64,000 bases of DNA from JBFMDN01 sp040753915 (lineage in GTDB: Bacteria > Desulfobacterota > Desulfomonilia > Desulfomonilales > Desulfomonilaceae), in contig JBFMDN010000007.1 in NCBI GenBank assembly GCA_040753915.1, positions 62,001 through 126,000 on the forward strand, given 5' to 3'. Numbering within the stretch: the first letter of the stretch is position 1; every line of letters begins with the position of its first letter. A program made the translations under genes and the position numbers. Shown piece after piece: positions 45,646 through 53,918 of the stretch. Below the pieces are notes generated by a model. The model was not told where the DNA came from. It worked only from the letters and a program-made list of their open reading frames with translations, and searched no databases.

Positions 45646-48057
45646 ATGTCAAGCCGTCACCTATTATGGATCGGGTCAACTGGTGAAGAAACGGAAACTG
45701 TGCGAAGCCTGCTTCAAAGTCAGCTCGACGATTTGATTGTTCGGTCCGCAGATGATGCACGTGAAGCTCTGGTTGAATTGAGCAGGAACCCCGGTTTGCA
45801 CCTCCTCGCGGTGGTAGAGCTCGGCGGCGTTACCATGGAATTGGGCGAGCTTATCAAGCGGATGAAACAGATCAACCCCGCAGTGGAGATCATTGTAATC
45901 GGTCAACCAGGGCTTTCCTGGAGCACGCTGAACCTACCGCGCTACTATCGCCCCGTGCTCCTGATGCCACCTGTCAACCCGGATGTCCTGGTATCGTGCG
46001 TTGCAAAGCTCAAGGAAATGGTGGAGGCGAAAGAGGATCACGCGGACTTGATGAGAAGCATGAAGCGACAAGTCGCTTTGAGCCGAGTGAACGTGGAGGG
46101 GCTCATAGAAGTGCTTCACCAGTATGGACAAATGGGCATGATCGTCATGCGCCGCGATGGATTCTTCTTGTCGTACAACGCGGAGGCTAGCCGTCTGACC
46201 GGCTACACGTTGGAAGAGATGACCCACATTCAGAGTTGGGCACAGAAATTGATCATGGAGCCGGAAACCCTAGGCCCGTTGCTGGAAACGGTTGACAAGT
46301 TGTGGGAGGAGAAGTCCGGTACGAGCCACATCCGAGTACGAGTTTGCCGTAAGGACGGCACACCGGTGATCCTCGATCTGACGTTGACAGTCATTCTCAA
46401 TGATAACGGACAGCCACGCCGGATGCTTATCCTCCTATTCGACCCGTTCGAAAAGTACGGCAGACGCGAGTATCAGGCCTTGATTGAAAACGGAATGCTG
46501 GGTTTGTACACGTACGCCGCGGACGATGGCTTCATCCGAATGTCAACAGCGGCGCTCAATTTGATTAATCGTGCATTTTCAATGAATCTCGGGATGGAAG
46601 ACATCCTGGGACGTCGCGTCAAAGATCTGCCGTTGCCCCACGAGATGGCGGTAATGTGGCAGCATTCTTTGGAAGCTGTGGCCAAAGGGGAGGCGTTTGC
46701 ACGCGAGGACCTCTTGCCGATAGGTTTGCCGGGCCAACGTATCGTGGATCACGCATTCATGGTACCTGTAGTTCCCGGCGCTGATGATCCGCGGGCGGTT
46801 CTGGCCCAAGTGGCCGCCAGGGAAGATCTGCGGTCCGTCACCTTCCAGGACGCGTCCATTCAGGTACTTGCCGAAAAGACCTTTGACGCGGTCCCGCAAC
46901 CAGGTCTCCTCTTGGAAGCGGTGAGAGACGAGGCAGGCACCATACAGGACTTCTTGTGCCTGAAAAGGAACGCAGCCTCGGAAAGGCTCTTGCGATTCAG
47001 ACATGCGATGCCGTTTCAACCTTCGCTCACCGAAGTGCTTCCCAACGATCGAGTAAGGCAAGTACTAATGGAGCACGCTGTGCAGGTTACCGATACGGGA
47101 CGTGCTGCGAACTTCGAGCTCTGGCTCGACGAGCCGTCGGAGTCTGCCCAGCCGATCCTCTTGAATTTCTGGATTGGGAAGGTGGGCGACGGGGTCTCGG
47201 TCTTCTTCCAGGATGTCACGGAGCAGAGGAACGAGGAGCGTCAGCTCAAACAGTATCGACATTGCTTCGACCACATGCAAGAGGCCATCATTATTACAGA
47301 CCTTGAAGGGAATATTGTTGACTGGAATCCCGCAAGTGAGCGAATGTTCGGTTACGTCAAGTCCCTCGTGGCAGGGCAGCCTTCTTTCATTCTGACGCGC
47401 AAAGGCAGCAAGAACGGATTCGGAGAGCAGGCCAAGAGGATCCTGAAGGAACATGATGTGTGGAAAGGCGAATATGAATTTATCCGTACCGATGGGACTC
47501 GTGGCGTGGCGTTTATTACGGTGGGTCTCCTGAAAGACGACGCAGGCGAGCCGTACGGGATGGTGGGCTTGTGTCACGATCTAACGGATCACAAACGTCT
47601 GGAGGAAAGGTTAACGGTCAAGACGTCTGAGTTGCAGGAGAAGAATCGGGCACTGAACACCCTTTTGCGTCATGCCGAAGAGGAGAGGCTTCGGGCCTGT
47701 GAGCAAGTCGTTTCCGACCTCACGGGCAGGCTCACCGAGCGCGTATTCCAGATCATGGAATCAAAACGAAAGCCGGATCTCGTAGATGCCCACGCCCGAT
47801 TGCTCCTCAAGGACCTCGGAATAGAAAACGAGTCGAGGAAGCTTGCTCCTTCAGATCCGATGTTGGGGTTGTCGGAAAAGGAGCTCGAAGTGGCAAGACT
47901 GATACGTCTCGGCAAGACGAGCGAAGAGATAGCCTTCATCCTGGAGAAGAGCCTGGACACGGTTCGCCTTCAACGAATTTCCATTCGCAAGAAATTGGGA
48001 TTGAAAAGGCGCACCCAGAGTCTTGCAGGTGTTCTGAAAAGAATATCTCCCATGTGA
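45646..48057 (+). CDS. PAS-domain regulator with LuxR-type DNA-binding domain
   Basis: 803 residues. Residues 1-115 look like a degenerate receiver domain in which the phospho-acceptor region reads LLAVVELGG. PAS-like sensor domains follow near residues 160-280, 280-400 and 540-660 (the last with EAIIITDLEGNIVDWNPASE). After a coiled segment the C-terminus holds a LuxR-type helix-turn-helix (GLSEKELEVARLIRLGKTSE, SLDTVRLQRISIRKKLGL). No kinase domain, so it probably binds DNA itself and senses a small ligand or redox state. It lies between the two methyltransferase islands and could control either. Confidence 0.82.
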   Translation: MSSRHLLWIGSTGEETETVRSLLQSQLDDLIVRSADDAREALVELSRNPGLHLLAVVELGGVTMELGELIKRMKQINPAVEIIVIGQPGLSWSTLNLPRYYRPVLLMPPVNPDVLVSCVAKLKEMVEAKEDHADLMRSMKRQVALSRVNVEGLIEVLHQYGQMGMIVMRRDGFFLSYNAEASRLTGYTLEEMTHIQSWAQKLIMEPETLGPLLETVDKLWEEKSGTSHIRVRVCRKDGTPVILDLTLTVILNDNGQPRRMLILLFDPFEKYGRREYQALIENGMLGLYTYAADDGFIRMSTAALNLINRAFSMNLGMEDILGRRVKDLPLPHEMAVMWQHSLEAVAKGEAFAREDLLPIGLPGQRIVDHAFMVPVVPGADDPRAVLAQVAAREDLRSVTFQDASIQVLAEKTFDAVPQPGLLLEAVRDEAGTIQDFLCLKRNAASERLLRFRHAMPFQPSLTEVLPNDRVRQVLMEHAVQVTDTGRAANFELWLDEPSESAQPILLNFWIGKVGDGVSVFFQDVTEQRNEERQLKQYRHCFDHMQEAIIITDLEGNIVDWNPASERMFGYVKSLVAGQPSFILTRKGSKNGFGEQAKRILKEHDVWKGEYEFIRTDGTRGVAFITVGLLKDDAGEPYGMVGLCHDLTDHKRLEERLTVKTSELQEKNRALNTLLRHAEEERLRACEQVVSDLTGRLTERVFQIMESKRKPDLVDAHARLLLKDLGIENESRKLAPSDPMLGLSEKELEVARLIRLGKTSEEIAFILEKSLDTVRLQRISIRKKLGLKRRTQSLAGVLKRISPM

Positions 48058-48174
48058 ATCAACTACGCTGGGTCCGGCCCTGTCATTGATGTGCTGCGTG
48101 CCATTTGAGGCTCGCGAGACAAGCTTATCGCTTCTCGGAAAGCGCACCACACACTGGAGAAAGTGAGGTCTGAC

Positions 48175-48597
48175 ATGACGAAAAAACTGATGGAATACTT
48201 CAACAAGCAACCTCGTCTGGGTACTCTGAGTACAGCCGACAAGAGTGGCAAGGTCAATTCCGCCTACTTTGGATCCCCCCGCATGGTGGACGAAAAGACG
48301 ATCGTCATGGGATCGGGAAACAACCGAACCCTCACCAATCTCAAGGACAATCCACACGGCTGTTTCCTGGTCATGGAGCCGGGGCAAAGTGTTTCTGATT
48401 GGAAGGGAGCGCGTATCTACGTGAAGATGACCGACTGCGCGACCTCAGGACCGAAGTTGGATTCCATACGAGAAGCGATCGCGGCCAAGGTGGGGGCCGA
48501 AACCGCGCAAAAGATGATTCACGCTGCCCTTACCTTTGAGATCGAGGAGGTGAGGCCCCTCGCTGATTTCGGTCAAGGATGGGAAAAGTCTATTTAG
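48175..48597 (+). CDS. Pyridoxamine 5'-phosphate oxidase-fold flavoprotein
   Basis: 140 residues of the split-barrel FMN-binding fold (LGTLSTADKSGKVNSAYFGS, GNNRTLTNLKDNPHGCFLV). Members bind flavin, F420 or haem and are often small redox proteins of unknown substrate. ATG 48175 has GTGAGG upstream. It ends the first island, before a terminator. Confidence 0.8.
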   Translation: MTKKLMEYFNKQPRLGTLSTADKSGKVNSAYFGSPRMVDEKTIVMGSGNNRTLTNLKDNPHGCFLVMEPGQSVSDWKGARIYVKMTDCATSGPKLDSIREAIAAKVGAETAQKMIHAALTFEIEEVRPLADFGQGWEKSI

Positions 48598-48701
48598 GGT
48601 GACGGTGGCTCCTCAGTCTTCCCGGTTATCGGGAAGTGCTGTAGTATAAGCTGACGCGAGGAATGTTAGTTCGACGTCGGCAGTAAGGTACTAGTATCCA
48701 T

Positions 48702-48735
48702 GCCCTTGCGCACTCGGCGCGGAGGGCTTTTTTTT
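48702..48735 (+). terminator. Intrinsic terminator
   Basis: GCCCT..GCGC, loop ACTCG, GCGC..AGGGC, followed by eight T. It lies about 105 bases after the flavoprotein stop and ahead of the promoter of the second island. Confidence 0.75.
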
Positions 48736-48891
48736 GTTATAGAGGGCTTTCTAGGCGGTTTTCTATGAGAAATCGAACCGTCGTTTGGTAGCGATTGTAA
48801 GGCCCAAGAAAGGGAAATTTCTTTTATCCATGTGGACTATGGTGCAGTAGAAAGGGAAAATGTAACCTCTATATGTGGAAGGCTCCAGCAT

Positions 48892-48947
48892 TAGACACTA
48901 TTAGACGTTCTTTAGATCTTGACAGCTTTTTTGTGTAACCGTAGAGT
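48892..48947 (+). promoter_or_regulatory. Promoter of the second methyltransferase island, TAGAY repeats
   Basis: TTGACA 48919-48924, a 17-base spacer and TAGAGT 48942-48947. TAGAC/TAGAC/TAGAT begin at 48892, 48902 and 48913, spaced 10 and 11 bases exactly as at the cob promoter. The 25-base block 48901-48925 differs from 20198-20222 at one base. Confidence 0.68.
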
Positions 48948-49173
48948 ATGAATACGAAAGTGCGAAGTGTCGACGCCACGTGCATGATCGGGTTTTGGGT
49001 TACCTGGTGTCCACAGAAGGCTTATGACGAGCAATACCACTGCAAACGCATACGGTAAAGTCTATTTGCATCCACCGAGGCCCGACAGCTATCTGCCGAC
49101 AAAAAAAATACCCTCTGCCACAACGTCTTCGCACCTCTCTCCTGAAGGTGTGGTCCCTCGCAGGAGGTGAACA

Positions 49174-50217
49174 TTGGGCAAGCAGGATGTTTTGGACGCC
49201 ATCCGAGGCCTGCCGACAAAGAGAGCTCCGTGGGTACCGTACGTCGGTGTTCATGCCGCGCACTTGATAGGACAACCGGCGGAAAGATACTTTCAAGATC
49301 CGGAGCTGATAGCTGAAGGTGTCCTTTACGCCGCTACACGGTACAAAGCAGACGGTATCCCGCTGCTTTTCGATACGTCTATAGAAGCTATTTCAATGGG
49401 CTGCGAGTACAGATGGTGGCCCGATAGTCCCCCATCGATTGTCGAGCATCCTCTTCGGAACTGCAGCCTCCGACAATCCGGTATCCAAATTCCCGGCCCG
49501 ACGAGCGGTCGGTGGCCGATAGTTATCTCGGCAGGCAAAAAGCTTAAGGCGCAACTTGGTGATGTAGCACTCTACGGAGTCCTCTGCGGGCCGCTTACTC
49601 TAGCGTGGTACTTACGGGGGATAGCAATCTATACTGACCTTTACAAGAATGAGGCAGAAGCAAAGGAGCTTATTTCCTACTGTGGAGAAGTAGCACGCGA
49701 GGCCGCCCGTATCTACGCTGAGGACATAGGTTGTGACGTCCTTGCCATGATCGATCCCCTGGTTTCCCAGATCAAGCCCGATGTCTTCCGCAAGTACGTC
49801 TACCCTGCCGCGCAGCCGGCCATTGAGGTAGCAAGGGAATCGGGGAAAGCCTCTGTCTTCTTGGTTTACGGAGACGCTACAGAAGTTCTCGAAGAGGTGG
49901 CCCAGGTGGGTACCGACGGATTTGCCGTAGATGAGCAACTCAATCTTGCATACGCTCGCGATGTTGCCCACAAATACGGGGTTGGTTTTGGGGGCAATCT
50001 GAAGGTCACCACAGCTCTGTCTCTCGGGATCATCTCTCCGCGGGAAGACGCAATCGCATGCTTGGCCGCAGGAGGTACGAGGGGTTACGTATTTTCTCCC
50101 GGCTCGGATCTACCGTACGACGTTCCACCAGACCATATAGACCAAGTCCTGGAAGCCGCTGATTGGTTCTCGAAACATTACACTAGATACCCTGTTCCCA
50201 GGAGGGAATCAGGATAA
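49174..50217 (+). CDS. UroD-fold methyltransferase lacking the zinc motif
   Basis: 347 residues, uroporphyrinogen-decarboxylase/MtaA fold. Where zinc-containing relatives have H-x-C, this protein reads ASVFLVYGDAT, and the late cysteine site is replaced by YVFSPGSDLP, so it cannot bind zinc in the same way. It could handle a substrate not needing zinc activation, or have a non-catalytic or salvage role. The TTG start at 49174 has a perfect AGGAGGTG upstream and is well supported. It is the first gene behind the TAGAY promoter. Confidence 0.75.
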   Translation: MGKQDVLDAIRGLPTKRAPWVPYVGVHAAHLIGQPAERYFQDPELIAEGVLYAATRYKADGIPLLFDTSIEAISMGCEYRWWPDSPPSIVEHPLRNCSLRQSGIQIPGPTSGRWPIVISAGKKLKAQLGDVALYGVLCGPLTLAWYLRGIAIYTDLYKNEAEAKELISYCGEVAREAARIYAEDIGCDVLAMIDPLVSQIKPDVFRKYVYPAAQPAIEVARESGKASVFLVYGDATEVLEEVAQVGTDGFAVDEQLNLAYARDVAHKYGVGFGGNLKVTTALSLGIISPREDAIACLAAGGTRGYVFSPGSDLPYDVPPDHIDQVLEAADWFSKHYTRYPVPRRESG

Positions 50218-50447
50218 CATATTGGACTGAGGCCATTGCTGCACTGCTCGGTCTCAAGCACCTGCAAGCGCCGATCCCGAGCGTAACAGAGGAATCGGCA
50301 TTGAAGTTGACCGCGATTAGGAAGTTAGAGAAGCGCAGAGTAGTCTCGGGACGCACAAGCTGTGCCGGAAAACAGGGGGCATGAGACGCGTGGTGCGAGA
50401 CAAGCAGATTCCAAGTCATACAACTTAGGAGGAAGGGAGGAACAAAG

Positions 50448-51395
50448 ATGTTCGTGTTCGAGACTGAGCAGAAGGTGTGTGAGGTCGGTGGGGTCAAGTT
50501 CGGCGGACAGCCGGGTCAATACCCCACGGTGGTCATCCCGTCAATCTTTCAAAAGGGAGACAAAGTATTCGAAGGAAAACGAAAGGAAGGGTTTAGCGAG
50601 AAACGCGCCAAAGAGCTTATACAGACTACTGATAAGCTCTCCAAAGAGTCAGGTGTTGCGTGCATGGCCGATATCGTGGCTACAAAAGGCGATGAATTCA
50701 AGACATACATTGATTTCTTCGTCAGTGTTACTGACATGCCGTTCTGCGTTGACGCCTGGGTAATGAAAGCCAAGCTGGAAGGGGCGAAATACTGCGCGGA
50801 CAAAGGGCTGCTGGACCGAATGTTTTACAACAGTATCACGGTCTGGGAAAAGGACCTGGAGACGGAAATCAGAGAAATTGCCGCAATGGGTGTTAAGCAC
50901 GTCCTTCTGGTTGCATTCGACATGAATGACCAGATGCCTACCGGAAGGATATCAGGAACGCAAATGCTACTGGACGCCATTGATAAGGTGGGAGCAAAAT
51001 TTGAGAGCATTTTTGTGGATACCTCGGTAATGAATGGTCCAGCCACTGCTTTCTGTTCGCTTGCCAATAGATTGATCAAGGAGAAGTGGGGTTTTCCCTG
51101 CGGGAGTGCTCCGTCCAACGGCTCGTACATGTGGAAGGCTGCCCGAGAGATGTGGGGCCAGAGCGGATGGGCAGGATCAGATGCGGCGCTGCAGGCAGTA
51201 GCGACCACGCTGTATCACGATGTGATCTTCTCCGGTCCCATGGCCGGATCTGAACGCATCATCCCCGCTGTCGCCATGGCCGACGCTTTCACGGCCACCT
51301 TGGTTTTTGGAGAGACAAAGAAGCTCCCGGAATCAGATAACCATCCCCTGAGAAAGCTGTTCCCCGAGTTTGTAGAACAGCTCCAGGGAATGTGA
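50448..51395 (+). CDS. MtrH-family methylcorrinoid:pterin methyltransferase (MtvA/MtgA-like)
   Basis: 315-residue member of the MtrH family. In methanogens MtrH handles methyl-tetrahydromethanopterin. Bacterial homologues beside corrinoid proteins (MtvA, MtgA) pass the methyl group from the corrinoid protein to tetrahydrofolate. Family stretches include DMPFCVDAWVMKAKLEGA, LLVAFDMNDQ and GFPCGSAPSNGSY. AGGAGG precedes the ATG. In this island it is the probable second methyltransferase, linking an unknown methyl donor to folate C1 metabolism. Confidence 0.85.
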   Translation: MFVFETEQKVCEVGGVKFGGQPGQYPTVVIPSIFQKGDKVFEGKRKEGFSEKRAKELIQTTDKLSKESGVACMADIVATKGDEFKTYIDFFVSVTDMPFCVDAWVMKAKLEGAKYCADKGLLDRMFYNSITVWEKDLETEIREIAAMGVKHVLLVAFDMNDQMPTGRISGTQMLLDAIDKVGAKFESIFVDTSVMNGPATAFCSLANRLIKEKWGFPCGSAPSNGSYMWKAAREMWGQSGWAGSDAALQAVATTLYHDVIFSGPMAGSERIIPAVAMADAFTATLVFGETKKLPESDNHPLRKLFPEFVEQLQGM

Positions 51396-51491
51396 GGTTT
51401 GGCAGCAAGTGCGGGGTTGCCCTTACCGACCGTAAACTACGGAGGCATTAACTGCCGACGGTGACATCAGGAAAAAGAAAGGAAAGAGCTA

Positions 51492-52532
51492 ATGGCAGAA
51501 ATGAAGCCCAGAGAAAGAGTTCAGAGGCTTCTCAGGCGAGAGCCGGTAGACAGGATGCCGGTGTTCAGCGGGATGGGCATGGTAACTATTCAAGCGATCG
51601 AGAAATTGGGAATACGTTTCGCCCAAGTCCATGGATCGGCAGAGTATCTGGCCAAGTCAGCAACGCTGAGCGCAGATATTTTCGGCTTTGACTCTGTCGT
51701 GATACCTTACGACATGTGTACTATTCCCGAGGCCATGGGCCGTGGATGCTCGGTCTACGAGAATGCCGAAGGAGTCCTCTATCCGACTGTACCCTCTAAG
51801 TGGGAGCGCTTCTGGGAAACGGATATCCCGCCAAACTACTTGGATCAGGGGCGTATGCCAGTGGTGGAAGAAGCATTCAAGACACTGATCGCCGAGAACA
51901 AATACGCTGTTGGAGCCTGGGTTCTGGGACCGTTTACCATGGCCGGACAGGTCACCGAGCTGGATCTGTTGCTCAAAGGCATCAAGAAAGACAAAGAGAA
52001 AGTTCAGGAGTTTCAAGACAAGATGACCGATGTGGTTATCGCGGTTGCAAAGCGCTATCAGGCTTTGGGTGCAGACTACATCAACATTCGGGAAATGGGA
52101 TCGGGCACCGATTTGCTTTCACCACGCATGTGGAAGACTCTGATTCAACCGTACCTGCAAAGAATCTTCGCCGCCTTGGAGTCTCCCAAGATTCTCCATA
52201 TTTGTGGCGGCACAGACTTGATCGTGGAAATGATGAACGATTGCGGTGCGGATGCTCTGAGTTTTGACCAAAAAAACAATTTGGCAGAAACAAGAAAGAA
52301 GATCGGCAATGATGTTCTCTTGTTCGGTAATTTCGATCCATACGGCACCCTCTGTCAGATGGATGCATCCCAAGTCGAAGATGTCATTAAGGGCTGCATA
52401 GACGCCGGCGTCGATGCTGTCTGGCCTGGATGCGACATCTGGCCCGAAGTGAAGAAAGAAAACGTAGAGGCTTACGTACAGGCCGTCAAAACCTATGGGA
52501 AGAACCCTTCACCCGCGGTAGGACGCATATAG
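51492..52532 (+). CDS. UroD-fold zinc methyltransferase, demethylating (MtvB-like)
   Basis: 346 residues. The zinc ligands typical of the group are present: H236 and C238 in ILHICGGTD, and C314 in VWPGCDIWPEV. It begins with MKPRERVQRLLRREPVDRMP, a standard N-terminus. Immediately followed by a corrinoid protein gene and preceded by an MtrH-family gene, it matches the first methyltransferase of bacterial O-demethylases, which takes methyl from aromatic methyl ethers. The actual donor cannot be read from the sequence. Confidence 0.82.
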   Translation: MAEMKPRERVQRLLRREPVDRMPVFSGMGMVTIQAIEKLGIRFAQVHGSAEYLAKSATLSADIFGFDSVVIPYDMCTIPEAMGRGCSVYENAEGVLYPTVPSKWERFWETDIPPNYLDQGRMPVVEEAFKTLIAENKYAVGAWVLGPFTMAGQVTELDLLLKGIKKDKEKVQEFQDKMTDVVIAVAKRYQALGADYINIREMGSGTDLLSPRMWKTLIQPYLQRIFAALESPKILHICGGTDLIVEMMNDCGADALSFDQKNNLAETRKKIGNDVLLFGNFDPYGTLCQMDASQVEDVIKGCIDAGVDAVWPGCDIWPEVKKENVEAYVQAVKTYGKNPSPAVGRI

Positions 52533-52561
52533 AAAACCACAACATAATTGGAGGAAAACAC

Positions 52562-53251
52562 ATGGTATCAGAGGCAAGGCGAGAAGAAATCCTCAAGAAC
52601 CTCTCCGACGGAGTGGTCGAATACGCAGAGGATCAGGTAAAGGAATGGGCTAACATTGCCGTTGAAGAGGGGCTGGATGCATTTGACGCTATCATGAACG
52701 GCTTGGCCGCTGGCATGGAAATTGTCGGTGATCTTTACGATCGACAAGAGTACTTCGTACCGGAGATCCTGATGTGTGCTGACGCCCTTTATGCCGGGCT
52801 CGATATCCTCAGACCTCACATGTCGGTAGAATCGTCAGGAGATCTCAAAGGTCAGGTAGTCATTGGAACGGTTCAGGGTGACGTGCACGACATCGGGAAA
52901 AACCTCATCAAGATGATGTTCGACGTGGCAGGGTTCACTGTGCACGATCTGGGTCGAGACGTGCCCCTTGAGAAATTCGCCGAAGAGCAGCTCAGGACCG
53001 ATTCTGACATCGTCGCTCTGTCGGCCATGATGACCACTACTATGATGGGAATGAAGAAGGTCATCCAAATGATCAAGGAGAAGAACCCGAACGTGGCCAT
53101 CATGCTGGGCGGGGCTCCGGTCACCAAGGACGTGGCGAACCTCTTCGGAGCGGACGGCTATGCCGAAAGTGCTGGGAACGCAGTCCAGGAGGCCATCAAG
53201 ATGATCTCCCGACTCCGTGAGCTGCAGAACAAGGGTATCCAGGGAAGCTGA
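52562..53251 (+). CDS. Corrinoid methyl-carrier protein (MtvC-like)
   Basis: 229 residues: a helical cap followed by a B12-binding domain with the cobalt-ligating H109 in VQGDVHDIGKN, then VHDLGRDVP, SAMMTTTM and LGGAPVTKDVA. ATG 52562 follows GGAGGAAA, 29 bases after the methyltransferase gene, so the two are surely co-expressed. It carries the methyl group between the demethylating enzyme and the MtrH-like protein. Confidence 0.9.
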   Translation: MVSEARREEILKNLSDGVVEYAEDQVKEWANIAVEEGLDAFDAIMNGLAAGMEIVGDLYDRQEYFVPEILMCADALYAGLDILRPHMSVESSGDLKGQVVIGTVQGDVHDIGKNLIKMMFDVAGFTVHDLGRDVPLEKFAEEQLRTDSDIVALSAMMTTTMMGMKKVIQMIKEKNPNVAIMLGGAPVTKDVANLFGADGYAESAGNAVQEAIKMISRLRELQNKGIQGS

Positions 53252-53918
53252 TCTGTAGTGCAGGTGTGACGATGGTGGCAATACCCGGGGCAATGTGTTT
53301 GTGGGACTGAGCGGAGGCGTCCATCGCGATGGTGGGCCTTGAGGAGGTTCAGATCAGGAGCAATGGGCCCTCGAAAGCCAGGCGAGCGGCACTTGAGCTT
53401 TTGACGACGCTGGGGGAAGTGAGCCTTTATCTGAGCCCCCAGAGGCGGCTTTCCCCCATACGGACAAGGCGGTGACGTCGTGAGATTTCCGTGCACCTCC
53501 ACAGATCCCGCCTCGGCCGAATGCCTAATGTCTGGTTGACCCCAGTGCATGCTACTGAAGATCCTGCATATGGAGAGCGGCGTGAATCGTACAACACGGT
53601 GATCACGGAGACAGGCGGATAGAGGGCTGCGACACGGCAGTTCCAGAGCCGATTCAGACGGATGCAGGTGTGTCCGATGGCTGGGGCATGATCATTCCGT
53701 AGCTACGACGGACAATAAAATACAGAGCAAGGCGAATTAGCGCTCAGGTCCCGGGCGAGTGCTGACCCTTCCTCTGTTGCAATCGCCATTTGGGCTCGTC
53801 CCGCGTGGCATACCGTGTTGGTGCGGGTGCGCTCGCACATTTGCGGTTTCGGTGACTGCGTGACAGAAATGAATGCATCACGGATGTGAGAAACATTGGG
53901 AAGAAAGGTGACTAGTCA
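53252..53918. other. Intergenic with no gene recognised
   Basis: 667 bases without a convincing frame. CTGGGGG near 53410 can pair with CCCCCAG near 53441, a weak terminator-like stem. No riboswitch or sigma-54 motif was found, so how the downstream activator gene is expressed is unclear. Confidence 0.4.

Noticed and set aside
53403..53470. GGGGGAA...TTCCCCC pairing as an intrinsic terminator
   Set aside because: Long loop with competing pairings and no T-run, so only mentioned in the gap note.
53800..53830. TGGCATACCGTGTTGG as a sigma-54 promoter for the RACo gene
   Set aside because: The -12 element lacks the essential GC and the spacing is wrong.
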